Assembly: GCF_018614975.1 (NCBI RefSeq)
Contig: NZ_JAGGNR010000032.1
Location: forward strand, 1 to 64,000
Direction of reading: 5' to 3'
Source of the DNA: Paenibacillus polymyxa
GTDB lineage: Bacteria > Bacillota > Bacilli > Paenibacillales > Paenibacillaceae
DNA length: 64,000 bases
The notes under the pieces were generated by a model. The model was not told where the DNA came from. It searched no databases and was given only the letters and a program-made list of their open reading frames with translations. The position numbers were made by a program, and so were the translations under genes. Shown in pieces: positions 33,692-43,159 of the stretch (positions are counted from its first letter, which is position 1; every line of letters begins with the position of its first letter).

Positions 33692-36550
33692 ATGGAACAT
33701 ACCAAGTGGCATCAACTTAGTGATGAAGAGCTTCGTAACACTCTTGGCGTCAGCCCGCAGGAAGGATTGACGGATGAAGCTGTAGCAGAGAAGAGGAAAG
33801 TGGTCGGTTCGAATGAGCTGAGCGAGGGGAAACGCATATCTCCGATTACATTGCTCTTGAATCAGTTCAAGGATTTTATGGTGCTGGTGTTGATGGGAGC
33901 AACGTTGGTATCCGGATTGTTGGGTGAATATCTGGATGCGGTAACGATTGTGGCTATTATCGTACTGAATGCCATTCTGGGGTTTGTACAGGAATTCCGG
34001 GCTGAACGATCTCTTCGTGCATTGAAACAGTTGTCCGCACCTCTCGCCAAAGTGCTTCGATCGGGTCAGGAAGTACATCTTGCCGCCAAACAACTTGTAC
34101 CAGGGGATATTGTCATGGTGGAGAGTGGGGACCGCATACCCGCTGATGTGCGCTGGCTGCAAACGAACAGTCTGGATGTCGAGGAGTCGGCACTTACCGG
34201 GGAATCAGTTCCTGTAAGTAAACATTGCCTTCCGATTGCCAACGAAGACGTTCCGCTTGGTGATCAGAAGAATATTGGTTTTATGGGTACCATGGTCACT
34301 CGTGGTACAGCCAAAGGTGTGGTGATCCGTACGGGAATGGAGACGGAGATGGGCAAAATCGCCGATCTGATCCAGAATACGGAGGAGCAGGAAACACCCT
34401 TACAGCACAGACTGGAGCAACTGGGCAAAATTCTGATTTTTGTCGCATTGGGATTAACCATTATGGTTGTCGTCGCCGGGATATTGCACGGACAACCAGC
34501 CGTTGGCATGTTCCTGGCAGGGGTCAGCCTTGCAGTGGCGGCCATACCGGAGGGTCTGCCGGCCATTGTAACCATTGCACTCGCACTAGGCGTGCAGCGT
34601 ATGATCAAACGTAAAGCCATTGTACGCAAACTGCCTTCCGTCGAAACTCTGGGCTGTGCATCCGTAATCTGTTCGGATAAGACAGGCACGCTTACCCAGA
34701 ACAAGATGACGGTAACGGATGTGTGGCTGGAGGGGCGTAACCTCAAGGTTACCGGGGATGGTTATGCACCTGAAGGACAGATGCTGGAGAACGGTCGAAC
34801 GGTGGAACTGAAGAGTGACCAGTCGTTACGCAGAATGCTTCAGATCAGCGCGCTTTGCAACAATGCGAGTATTGTGGAGACCGTTGCAAGCCAGATGGGG
34901 AGCAAGAAAAAGGGCAAGGATAATAAAAAGGACGGCAAGAAAAACACAAAAAAAGGTGATCTCCAAGAAGAAACAGTTCAACGAGACAATGTATTCTGGG
35001 AGCTGAAGGGCGATCCAACGGAAGGGGCACTTGTCACACTGGCCTCCAAAATGGGGCTTACTCCTGCCGGACTCAAAGAGTTGTACGCCCGCCAGCAGGA
35101 ATTCCCGTTTGATTCGGAGCGAAAACGCATGTCGGTCCTGGTTCATCACCAGGGGGGCCGAATGATCTACACCAAAGGTGCACCGGATGTATTGATCGGA
35201 CACTGCAGTTATATTTTGTGGGAAGGAAAGGTCGTGCCTTTCACTGGAACGCTGCGGCAGAAAGTGATGGCAGCCAACGAGAGCATGGCCGGAGCGGCAC
35301 TACGTGTCCTCGGAATGGCCTACCGTGAAGTGCGGCCGGAAGAAAAAGTGGCTGACGAACACGCCGCCGAAAGTCAACTTGTCTTCGTAGGACTCGCAGG
35401 TATGATTGATCCACCGCGTCGTGAAGTACGAGATGCGATTGCCACATGCCGCAAGGCGGGCATTCGTACCGTCATGATCACAGGTGACCATGGAACAACG
35501 GCAGAAGCCATTGCTCATCAACTCGGAATTCTTCCCCGTGGAGGTGCCTCGTTAAGTGGTCAGCAGCTGGCAGGCATGACAGATGACCAACTGGATAAAC
35601 AGGTAGAGGGCATCTATGTGTTCTCAAGAGTGTCTCCTGAACATAAGCTTCGCATCGTAAAATCGTTGCAGCGCAAAGGGCATGTCGTCGCGATGACGGG
35701 AGATGGGGTAAATGATGCTCCAGCCATTAAAGCAGCAGACATCGGGATCGCGATGGGCATCACAGGCACAGATGTGACGAAGGAAGCTTCGGCGCTCATT
35801 CTGAGTGATGATAACTTCTCGACTATTGTGGCTGCCATTGAAGAAGGCCGTAATATTTATGAGAACATTCGCAAGTTTATCCGTTATTTGCTGGCATCAA
35901 ACGTGGGCGAAATATTGACAATGTTCTTTGCAATGATGATGGGCTTGCCGCTACCACTCGTGCCTATTCAGATTCTGTGGGTTAACCTGGTGACGGATGG
36001 TTTGCCTGCAATGGCGCTCGGGGTAGATCAGCCGGAAAAAGATTTGATGGAACATAAACCCCGTGGAGCCAAGGAAAACATTTTTGCCCGCAGACTGGGT
36101 TGGAAAATCGTCAGCCGGGGTGTATTAATTGGATTATGTACACTCGGAGCCTTCTGGCTTACCCTTCAGGCTGCACCGGATAATCCGGGTCAACTGATCA
36201 AGGCACAGTCTGTGGCTTTTGCTACACTCGTTTTGGCACAGCTTATTCATGTCTTTGATTGCCGTAGTTCGCGGTCCATCTTCCACCGGAATCCTTTACA
36301 GAACAAATATCTGGTTCTTGCTGTTATTTCATCGGTTGTACTGATGCTGGTTGTCATGTACGTTGAACCGTTGCAGCCGATATTCAAAACCGTACCGCTT
36401 GGTTTGCGTGAATGGGCGATCTGTATCGTTGCTGCGGGCATTCCAACGTTCCTTATGGGCGCAGGCAGCGTCTGGGGTGGGCGTCGTAACCGCCGCCGTA
36501 TGGGTGGTTCTGGCCGCTTCGTACCGAAAAGTACAAAGTTTTCGGCATAA
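33692..36550 (+). CDS. Ca2+-transporting P-type ATPase (PacL/SERCA type)
   Basis: The homologue of B. subtilis YloB, a P2A-type ATPase that exports Ca2+. The 952-residue protein has the actuator motif LTGESVPVS, phosphorylation motif [14 protein letters not shown] (Asp near 329), KGAPDVLI in the nucleotide domain and the hinge [22 protein letters not shown]. The M4 motif is PEGLPA, and M6 carries NLVTDGLPA, with ligands at the SERCA Ca2+ positions. Ten membrane helices are visible. A Lys-rich low-complexity insert (about residues 403-425) interrupts the N domain. Divergent from rqcH, and ended by its own terminator. Confidence 0.94.
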   Translation: MEHTKWHQLSDEELRNTLGVSPQEGLTDEAVAEKRKVVGSNELSEGKRISPITLLLNQFKDFMVLVLMGATLVSGLLGEYLDAVTIVAIIVLNAILGFVQEFRAERSLRALKQLSAPLAKVLRSGQEVHLAAKQLVPGDIVMVESGDRIPADVRWLQTNSLDVEESALTGESVPVSKHCLPIANEDVPLGDQKNIGFMGTMVTRGTAKGVVIRTGMETEMGKIADLIQNTEEQETPLQHRLEQLGKILIFVALGLTIMVVVAGILHGQPAVGMFLAGVSLAVAAIPEGLPAIVTIALALGVQRMIKRKAIVRKLPSVETLGCASVICSDKTGTLTQNKMTVTDVWLEGRNLKVTGDGYAPEGQMLENGRTVELKSDQSLRRMLQISALCNNASIVETVASQMGSKKKGKDNKKDGKKNTKKGDLQEETVQRDNVFWELKGDPTEGALVTLASKMGLTPAGLKELYARQQEFPFDSERKRMSVLVHHQGGRMIYTKGAPDVLIGHCSYILWEGKVVPFTGTLRQKVMAANESMAGAALRVLGMAYREVRPEEKVADEHAAESQLVFVGLAGMIDPPRREVRDAIATCRKAGIRTVMITGDHGTTAEAIAHQLGILPRGGASLSGQQLAGMTDDQLDKQVEGIYVFSRVSPEHKLRIVKSLQRKGHVVAMTGDGVNDAPAIKAADIGIAMGITGTDVTKEASALILSDDNFSTIVAAIEEGRNIYENIRKFIRYLLASNVGEILTMFFAMMMGLPLPLVPIQILWVNLVTDGLPAMALGVDQPEKDLMEHKPRGAKENIFARRLGWKIVSRGVLIGLCTLGAFWLTLQAAPDNPGQLIKAQSVAFATLVLAQLIHVFDCRSSRSIFHRNPLQNKYLVLAVISSVVLMLVVMYVEPLQPIFKTVPLGLREWAICIVAAGIPTFLMGAGSVWGGRRNRRRMGGSGRFVPKSTKFSA

Positions 36551-36582
36551 AATCAATACCTTTTCCTTACCCATTTCGTTAT

Positions 36583-36639
36583 GCTATCCTCAAAATGATT
36601 CGAAGCGGAAGCTTTGGCATTTTGCAGGATAGCTTTTTT
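36583..36639 (+). terminator. Terminator of the Ca2+ ATPase gene
   Basis: GCTATCCTCAAAATG pairs with CATTTTGCAGGATAGC (one mismatch) around 20 bases, followed by six T residues. Confidence 0.85.
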
Positions 36640-36732
36640 GTGTAGATGTTGAATATGAATTTCTATGGTAATCCTGTAGAAGAGCAAGAATATAGCTTTG
36701 GCAGCAGACTGCCAAAAGGAGTGGGCAAGATT

Positions 36733-37566
36733 ATGGAATTTACGAAAATGCATGGACTTGGTAACGATTTTATCATTGTATTTGGTGAAAAGGAGCTTCC
36801 GGCAGATGCAGCAGAACTGGCTGTGAAATGGTGCAACCGTTTCTTCGGCATCGGTGCGGACGGCCTGGTTTATATACTGCCCTCGGAAAAGGCGGACTTT
36901 CAGATGCGTATCATGAATTCGGACGGTTCGGAAGCAGAACAGTGCGGTAATGCCATTCGCTGTGTATCCAAATATGTATACGATCACGGTCATGTTAGCC
37001 AAGAGCAGATTACCATTGAAACGATTGGTGCAGGGGTACAACCTGTGAGTCTCAACATTCGTGATGGTAAAGTGGAGACGGTTCGTGTGGATATGGGTGA
37101 GCCGATCTTGAATGGCCTTCAAGTACCTACAACGGTGGATGCGAATCCAGTGGTTGATCACTACATTGAAGCGAATGGACATGCGTTCAAATTCACTGCT
37201 GTATCCATGGGTAACCCACATGCGGTTATCTATGTTGATGATGCTGTGAATTTTGACCTCACGACCTGGGGCCCACTTCTTGAAGTACATCCCATGTTTC
37301 CGAAAAAAATCAATGTTGAATTCGCAACAGTTCGTGACCGTGGATATGTGGACATGCGTGTATGGGAACGCGGAGCTGGTCCAACACTTGCTTGTGGGAC
37401 CGGAGCTTGTGCAACACTGGTATCCTCTGTCCTGAATGGACATACAGATCGTACAGCAGTCATCAGCCTCAAAGGTGGAGATCTCCACATTGAGTGGAAT
37501 GAAGCTGACAATCATGTGTACATGACTGGCCCTGCTGAAGTTGTTTTTAAGGGAATCACTTCATAA
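36733..37566 (+). CDS. dapF: Diaminopimelate epimerase
   Basis: DapF converts LL- to meso-diaminopimelate for lysine and peptidoglycan synthesis, by a two-cysteine cofactor-free mechanism. The 277-residue product begins MEFTKMHGLGNDFI and has both catalytic cysteines: NSDGSEAEQCGNAIRC and TLACGTGACATLV. The frame is open back to 36646, but ATG 36733 is chosen because AAGGAGTG lies at 36715-36722 and the family starts here. It is inserted into the yloA-recG-type gene order between the ATPase and the methyltransferase fusion. A terminator follows. Confidence 0.95.
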   Translation: MEFTKMHGLGNDFIIVFGEKELPADAAELAVKWCNRFFGIGADGLVYILPSEKADFQMRIMNSDGSEAEQCGNAIRCVSKYVYDHGHVSQEQITIETIGAGVQPVSLNIRDGKVETVRVDMGEPILNGLQVPTTVDANPVVDHYIEANGHAFKFTAVSMGNPHAVIYVDDAVNFDLTTWGPLLEVHPMFPKKINVEFATVRDRGYVDMRVWERGAGPTLACGTGACATLVSSVLNGHTDRTAVISLKGGDLHIEWNEADNHVYMTGPAEVVFKGITS

Positions 37567-37587
37567 AAAAGTGGAAGGTTTAACCAA

Positions 37588-37610
37588 AGGGGCCTGCGGG
37601 CCTCTTTTTT
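37588..37610 (+). terminator. dapF terminator
   Basis: AGGGGCC and GGGCCTCT pair around TGC, followed by T6. Confidence 0.8.
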
Positions 37611-37705
37611 ATCTTGCATCAAAAACCTGTGTTTTTCTTCGTTTTTTAGCGTTTTTTGTGTTACATTAGTATGAAAATGATCACAGCTAGGCGGGGGGAA
37701 AAGGG

Positions 37706-39595
37706 ATGAAGGCGGATTTGCGGAAAGCTATGCAGGAACGAGTTCTCATTGGAGATGGGGCCATGGGAACGTTTCTGTACCAAATGGGATTCCCGGTAGG
37801 GATTTCATATGAAGAGTTAAACTTGATTTCACCTGAAGTGGTGGCAGAAGTACATCGCCGTTATCGGGACGCGGGTACAGAAATATTTGAAACCAATACT
37901 TATTCTGCCAATTACGACAAGTTGTCCAAGTTCGGTCTGGAGTCCAAGGTGGAGGACGTGAACCGTTCCGGCGTACGCATTGCCAAAGAGGTAGCTGGAG
38001 ATACCGGTTATGTGCTTGGTGCAGTTGGTTCCATTCGAGGTGGCAAGCGGACGAACGTGTCAACGAGTGAACTGAAACGCTTTTATCAACAACAGATCTT
38101 TGCATTGCTTGATGAAGGCGTGGATGGCATTCTGCTTGAGACCTTCTATGATATCGAGGAAATGGATATTGCCCTTTTGCAAACGCGCAAGCTAAGTGAT
38201 CTGCCCGTGATTGGACAATTTGCGGTAGAGGATGTAGGACACACACTGGACGGATATACAATGCCTGAAGCCTTCCGGATCATGCGGGAGCAGGGTGCGG
38301 ACGTGATCGGTTTTAACTGTCGCTCCGGTCCAAACGGGATTATGCGTGCCATGGAAACCGTCTCCGGACGTATTGGTATTCCAATGTCTGTTTATCCGAA
38401 TGCGGGTGCAGCAGATTATGTCGATGGTGAGTTCCGTTATGGTGCAACTCCGGAGTACTTTGGTCAGACGGCAGTGCAATTTGCCGAACTGGGCGCTCGT
38501 ATTATCGGCGGTTGCTGTGGTACGACACCTGATCATATTACCGCAATGAAAGAGGCGCTTGCTGACTATATACCTTCGCCTATTTTGGAGCCTGATCCGT
38601 CAGAATCCAAACCGCGTATTGTGCTGCATGAACATGTGGATGAGCGTTCCGGACGTGGAGGTCAGCCTACGATTGTTGATCTGGTCAAGCAGCGTCACAC
38701 GGTTATTGTTGAACTTGACCCGCCGCGTGACTTGGACATTGCCAAGTTCATGAAGGGTGCCGAGACACTGAAAGCAGCCGGAGCCGATGCCCTGACACTG
38801 GCCGATAATTCACTCGCGGTTACACGCATGAGCAACATGGCACTGGGTCACCTCGTTCAGGATCGCACGGGCCTTCGTCCACTTGTGCACATTGCCTGCC
38901 GTGACCGGAACCTAATTGGAACACAGTCCCACATGATGGGTTTTGATGCTCTGGGCATTAATCATGTACTCGCTGTGACAGGAGATCCTGCAAGATTTGG
39001 TGATCTGCCGGGTTCAAGCTCGGTATACGATCTGACTTCTTTTGAAATCATACGCATGATCAAACAGTTGAACGATGGAGTGGCTTTCTCAGGTAAACCG
39101 CTGAAGCAAAGAGCTGGTTTTGTAATTGGAGCAGCATTTAATCCTAATGTGAAATATCTGGAGAAAGCTGTACAACGTCTGGAGAAGAAAATTGCCTCTG
39201 GCGCTGATTACATCATGACACAACCGATCTATGATCCAGAGTTGATTGTAGCAATGCACGAAGCGACCAAACATCTGGATGTGCCCATTTTTGTAGGTGT
39301 AATGCCGCTGGCGAGTGGACGGAATGCAGAGTATCTGCACAACGAGGTTCCCGGAATTCAGCTCTCGGATGAAGTTCGTTCCCGTATGGCAGGTCTGGAA
39401 GGCGAAGAAGGCCGTGCGATGGGAGTGAAAATTGCCAAAGAACTGCTGGACGTAGCAACAGCACATTTCAAAGGGATCTATCTTATGACACCGTTTATGT
39501 TCTACGGCATGACGGCCGAACTGACTCAATACGTATGGGAGAAGTCCGAGCATCAATGTCCTACTTGTTTCAACCCTAATAATCAATTACAATAG
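37706..39595 (+). CDS. Bifunctional homocysteine S-methyltransferase/methylenetetrahydrofolate reductase
   Basis: A 629-residue fusion like B. subtilis YitJ. The N-terminal domain (about 1-290) has the zinc cysteines in GFNCRSG and GGCCGTTPDH and transfers a methyl group to homocysteine. The C-terminal domain (about 320-610) is an FAD-dependent MTHFR with VELDPPRDLD, CRDRNLIG, VTGDP and the FVIGAAFNPN segment. B. subtilis yitJ is under an S-box riboswitch, but only about 95 bases lie between the dapF terminator and this gene, too little for one. GGCGGGGGGAAAAGGG precedes the ATG. It is closely followed by yicC. Confidence 0.93.
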   Translation: MKADLRKAMQERVLIGDGAMGTFLYQMGFPVGISYEELNLISPEVVAEVHRRYRDAGTEIFETNTYSANYDKLSKFGLESKVEDVNRSGVRIAKEVAGDTGYVLGAVGSIRGGKRTNVSTSELKRFYQQQIFALLDEGVDGILLETFYDIEEMDIALLQTRKLSDLPVIGQFAVEDVGHTLDGYTMPEAFRIMREQGADVIGFNCRSGPNGIMRAMETVSGRIGIPMSVYPNAGAADYVDGEFRYGATPEYFGQTAVQFAELGARIIGGCCGTTPDHITAMKEALADYIPSPILEPDPSESKPRIVLHEHVDERSGRGGQPTIVDLVKQRHTVIVELDPPRDLDIAKFMKGAETLKAAGADALTLADNSLAVTRMSNMALGHLVQDRTGLRPLVHIACRDRNLIGTQSHMMGFDALGINHVLAVTGDPARFGDLPGSSSVYDLTSFEIIRMIKQLNDGVAFSGKPLKQRAGFVIGAAFNPNVKYLEKAVQRLEKKIASGADYIMTQPIYDPELIVAMHEATKHLDVPIFVGVMPLASGRNAEYLHNEVPGIQLSDEVRSRMAGLEGEEGRAMGVKIAKELLDVATAHFKGIYLMTPFMFYGMTAELTQYVWEKSEHQCPTCFNPNNQLQ

Positions 39596-39608
39596 TAAAA
39601 CGGATGTG

Positions 39609-40514
39609 ATGCCGATGTCATTCAGTATGACCGGATACGGTCAATCCGCCTTTCATTTTGGCGGCTATAAGGTACAATTAGAGATCAAATCTGTTAATCA
39701 TCGTTATTGCGAAGTGATGATGCGTCTGCCAAGAGAGTGGACGTATTATGAAGACGGTTTGAGGAAAATCGTACAGAATCGTTTGAAACGTGGGCGGATT
39801 GATGTTTATGTAGTGAAAGAAAAAGAGGAAGACCAGGCTCTTCCCGCTGTTCTGAATGAACAGACGGTCAGGGCCTATCTGCAGGCTGCAGAGCAACTGG
39901 AGACCCAATATGGAATGCAGGGCAAACCAAGTATTGTGGATATGCTTGGGCTGCCGGACGTTATGGTTCATTCGGATGGGACAAGTTCCATTCCCGAAGA
40001 GCAGAAGGACGAATGGGAGCGAGTGCTGCAGGAAGGATTGAAAGAGGCTCTGTCCAGCCTTGAACAGATGCGCGCTCGCGAGGGTCTTCATCTGGCCAGT
40101 GATCTGGAACGGCGTATTACCCGTCTGGAGTCACTGCATACCGAGATGCTTGATCTTGCACCGACTGTGGTAAGTGATTATCGCAACAAGCTAAGACAAA
40201 GGCTTACGGAAATGCAGGAAGAAGGCTCTTTCCCTTTTGATGAGCATAAATTGGGTATGGAAATTGCAATGTTTGCCGATCGTTCTAACATAGAAGAGGA
40301 GCTTACGCGTCTACAGAGTCATTTTGGACAGAGCAGGGAACTGCTGAAGAGTGATGAGCCCGTAGGTCGTAAGTTGGACTTTCTAATTCAAGAGATGAAT
40401 CGGGAAGTCAATACGATTGGATCTAAAGCCAACCATTTGGCTCTGGTGAATCGTGTTGTCGAGATGAAGGCGGAGCTGGAGAAGATTCGTGAGCAAGCTG
40501 CGAATATCGAATGA
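39609..40514 (+). CDS. yicC: YicC/YloC family endoribonuclease
   Basis: The product of about 300 residues matches the YicC family, shown in E. coli and B. subtilis to be a metal-dependent endoribonuclease. The N terminus SFSMTGYGQSAF, the IKSVNHRYCEVMMRLPREW segment and the C-terminal HFGQSRELLKSDEPVGRKLDFLIQEMNREVNTIGSKA are all characteristic. Start codon choice is uncertain: GTG 39606, ATG 39609 and ATG 39615 are close together behind a weak ribosome binding site. It starts only about 13 bases after the methyltransferase fusion stop, and precedes remA as in Bacillus. Confidence 0.92.
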   Translation: MPMSFSMTGYGQSAFHFGGYKVQLEIKSVNHRYCEVMMRLPREWTYYEDGLRKIVQNRLKRGRIDVYVVKEKEEDQALPAVLNEQTVRAYLQAAEQLETQYGMQGKPSIVDMLGLPDVMVHSDGTSSIPEEQKDEWERVLQEGLKEALSSLEQMRAREGLHLASDLERRITRLESLHTEMLDLAPTVVSDYRNKLRQRLTEMQEEGSFPFDEHKLGMEIAMFADRSNIEEELTRLQSHFGQSRELLKSDEPVGRKLDFLIQEMNREVNTIGSKANHLALVNRVVEMKAELEKIREQAANIE

Positions 40515-40565
40515 GCGGCCAAATTTCGGCAAAAGAGTCGCATGTATAGGGGGAAGAACCTGATT

Positions 40566-40826
40566 ATGGCAATCAAACTCATTAACATTGGATTCGGTAA
40601 CATCGTATCGGCGAACCGGATTATATCCATCGTGAGTCCGGAATCGGCGCCGATCAAGAGAATTATACAAGAGGCAAGAGATCGTCACATGCTGATTGAT
40701 GCAACGTACGGAAGACGTACTCGTGCCGTAATTATTACGGATAGCGATCATGTCATTCTGTCTGCAGTTCAGCCTGAGACGGTCGCCCATCGTCTTTCTT
40801 CGAAAGATGATGATAACGACGAATAA
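40566..40826 (+). CDS. remA: Extracellular matrix regulator RemA
   Basis: RemA is a small DNA-binding protein (DUF370) that in B. subtilis activates biofilm matrix operons and osmoprotectant genes as an oligomeric ring. The 86-residue product has the family signature [32 protein letters not shown] and [23 protein letters not shown]. It follows yicC and precedes gmk, as in Bacillus. GGGGGAAG precedes ATG 40566. The acidic C-terminal tail SSKDDDNDE overlaps no other gene. Confidence 0.95.
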   Translation: MAIKLINIGFGNIVSANRIISIVSPESAPIKRIIQEARDRHMLIDATYGRRTRAVIITDSDHVILSAVQPETVAHRLSSKDDDNDE

Positions 40827-40839
40827 AATGGAGTGTAAT

Positions 40840-41412
40840 ATGTCTAAGGGATTACTGGTAGTGTTGTCCGGCCCATCTGGGGTCGGAAAGGGTACTGTAT
40901 GCAGCGCTTTGCGCAAACGGGTGCCGGAATTGATCTATTCCGTATCGGCGACGACCCGTCAGCCTCGTCTCGGTGAAGAACATGGTGTGAACTATTTCTT
41001 CAGAAGTCATGAAGAGTTCCAGAACATGATTGCTGAAGATCAATTGTTGGAACATGCGGAGTATGTTGGTAATTATTACGGAACACCGCGTGATTTTGTG
41101 GAGAAAACGATTAACGAAGGCCGCGACATCATTCTGGAGATTGAGGTTCAAGGCGCGTTAAAAGTGAAAGAGAAATTCCCGGAAGGGATCTTTGTTTTCC
41201 TGCTTCCTCCTTCATTGGACGAGCTGAAAGATCGCATTCAGGGCCGTGGTACCGAAAGCCAGGCTACCATTGATCACCGGATGTCCGTGGCGGTTGATGA
41301 GATCAGTCTGCTGGAGCAGTATGATTACGCTGTTGTTAATGATGAAATTGATTTGGCGTGCAAGAGAATAGAAAGCATCATAATCGCCGAACATTGTAAG
41401 ATCAATAAATAA
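40840..41412 (+). CDS. gmk: Guanylate kinase
   Basis: Gmk phosphorylates GMP to GDP using ATP. The 190-residue product has the P-loop [12 protein letters not shown], the GMP-binding [19 protein letters not shown] and the lid region with [14 protein letters not shown]. The frame is open from 40750 within remA, but ATG 40840 is preferred because GGAGTG at 40830-40835 sits six bases ahead. It begins 13 bases after the remA stop and is very likely co-transcribed with yicC-remA. Confidence 0.95.
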   Translation: MSKGLLVVLSGPSGVGKGTVCSALRKRVPELIYSVSATTRQPRLGEEHGVNYFFRSHEEFQNMIAEDQLLEHAEYVGNYYGTPRDFVEKTINEGRDIILEIEVQGALKVKEKFPEGIFVFLLPPSLDELKDRIQGRGTESQATIDHRMSVAVDEISLLEQYDYAVVNDEIDLACKRIESIIIAEHCKINK

Positions 41413-41569
41413 TCCCTTTTGCCGCTGCAGAATGCGATATAAGTGGGGCAGTTGTCATATCATGTACTGAAGCACTCCTTCTCGGAATGCCCGGATGTGA
41501 AGACATGCCACATCAGTTCTGTCAGGCGGCAACTTGCGATTATACTAATGCGAAGAGGTGTTTGTTAAT

Positions 41570-41782
41570 ATGCTGTATCCTTCTATTGATGAAATGATGA
41601 ACAAAGTCGACAGCAAGTATTCCCTTGTTGTTGCTGCTTCCCGCCGGGCTAGACAGCTACGTGAAGGTGAAAAATCGGATTTAAGAGGTGCCAGATCCCA
41701 TAAACAAGTGGGCGTTGCACTGGAAGAAATCTATGGAGACCTGCTCGTTGTCATCAAAGGACAGGACGAAGAAGAAGAGTAA
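41570..41782 (+). CDS. rpoZ: RNA polymerase omega subunit
   Basis: A 70-residue omega subunit, which stabilises the beta' subunit of RNA polymerase. It shows the family core [28 protein letters not shown], followed by [13 protein letters not shown], and has an acidic tail DEEEE. ATG 41570 follows GAAGAGGTG. It is located between gmk and coaBC as in Bacillus, with a terminator after it. Confidence 0.95.
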   Translation: MLYPSIDEMMNKVDSKYSLVVAASRRARQLREGEKSDLRGARSHKQVGVALEEIYGDLLVVIKGQDEEEE

Positions 41783-41831
41783 GCCCCTGTGGCTGCTCTT
41801 CAACTGCATACGGCGCAAGCCGGATTAATTG

Positions 41832-41857
41832 ACAACCGCGAGGTTGTTATTTTTTTA
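41832..41857 (+). terminator. rpoZ terminator
   Basis: ACAACC and GGTTGT pair around GCGA, followed by an A and seven T residues. Confidence 0.75.
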
Positions 41858-41920
41858 CGAATAAGCATATTTCAATGAACTCATTGTTTAGACGTCGTAT
41901 AAATATCGGGGGAAATAAAC

Positions 41921-43156
41921 ATGTTGAACGGTAAAAAAATCGTGCTTGGTGTGACAGGCGGCATAGCCGCATACAAAGCAGCAACATTATGCAGCAGACT
42001 GGTGCAAAAGGGTGCCGATGTTCATGTGATCATGACAGCTTCCGCTACACAGTTTATTACCGAATTAACGCTGCAAACGTTGACCCGAAACACCGTATAT
42101 ACCGATACATTTGATGAGCGTGAACCAGCTGTCGTATCTCATATTCATCTGGCCGATCTGGCTGATCTTGTTCTGGTTGCTCCGGCTACAGCCAATGTAA
42201 TTGCCAAGATGGCGCATGGCATGGCAGATGATATGCTCTCAACGACTCTTCTTGCCACGACAGCCCCTGTTATGATTGCTCCAGCGATGAATGTACATAT
42301 GTATGATCATCCAGCTGTAAAGCATAATATGAACCTGCTTGTTGAACGGGGCGCCATGATGATTGAACCGGGTGAGGGTCTGCTTGCTTGTGGATATGTA
42401 GGCAAGGGACGTCTGGAAGAACCGGAGAGCATTGTGGATGTGGTGGAACGTTTCTTTGAACAGCGTGATTCTGCAGACCGTAGTCGGCAGGGACAAGCTT
42501 CATTGTTACAAGGCAAGAAGGTTGTTGTTACGGCTGGAGGTACGATTGAGCGTATTGACCCAGTACGATACATTACGAACGATTCGTCTGGCAAAATGGG
42601 ATTTGCAATAGCCGCAGCTGCACGTGATCTGGGTGCCGATGTGAAATTGGTTATGGGCAATACCCAAGCCAAGCCACCGGAGAACGTTGAGTTGATCCCT
42701 GTACAGTCTGCACAGGATATGTATGAAGCTGTAACACGCGAGTGGGATGATGCAGATATCGTGGTTAAGGCGGCGGCAGTTGCCGATTATCGCCTAAAGG
42801 AAGTTTACACCGAGAAGATCAAGAAGAAAGGCGACACGTTGTCGCTCGAACTTGTTAAAAATATAGATATTCTTGAAACGCTGGGTAAACAGAAAACCCA
42901 TCAGTTTTTGATTGGTTTTGCTGCGGAGACTCAGTCCGTTGAGATGTATGCACGTGAGAAATTGGAACGGAAAAACTGTGATCTGATCGTAGCCAATGAC
43001 GTAACCCGCACGGGTGCAGGATTTGGAACAGACACCAACGCGGTACATATCTATGACCGGGAAGGTTTGGTGGAGGAGCTTCAAGTGATGGCCAAGGACG
43101 ATGTGGCTCATCGGTTGCTCCGGATTGCGGCGGAGCGCATTGCCGGGAGGAATTAG
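41921..43156 (+). CDS. coaBC: Bifunctional phosphopantothenoylcysteine decarboxylase/phosphopantothenate-cysteine ligase
   Basis: CoaBC catalyses two steps of coenzyme A synthesis. The 411-residue product has the FMN-dependent CoaC domain (about 1-185) with VTGGIAAYK, the HIHLADLADLVLVAPATANVIAK segment and the substrate-recognition Cys in GLLACGYVGKGRL. The CoaB domain (about 190-405) has VTAGGTIERIDPVRYITN and DLIVANDVTRTGAGFG. GGGGGAAA precedes the ATG. priA starts 3 bases after the stop, so the two are co-transcribed. Confidence 0.96.
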   Translation: MLNGKKIVLGVTGGIAAYKAATLCSRLVQKGADVHVIMTASATQFITELTLQTLTRNTVYTDTFDEREPAVVSHIHLADLADLVLVAPATANVIAKMAHGMADDMLSTTLLATTAPVMIAPAMNVHMYDHPAVKHNMNLLVERGAMMIEPGEGLLACGYVGKGRLEEPESIVDVVERFFEQRDSADRSRQGQASLLQGKKVVVTAGGTIERIDPVRYITNDSSGKMGFAIAAAARDLGADVKLVMGNTQAKPPENVELIPVQSAQDMYEAVTREWDDADIVVKAAAVADYRLKEVYTEKIKKKGDTLSLELVKNIDILETLGKQKTHQFLIGFAAETQSVEMYAREKLERKNCDLIVANDVTRTGAGFGTDTNAVHIYDREGLVEELQVMAKDDVAHRLLRIAAERIAGRN

Positions 43157-43159
43157 GAT

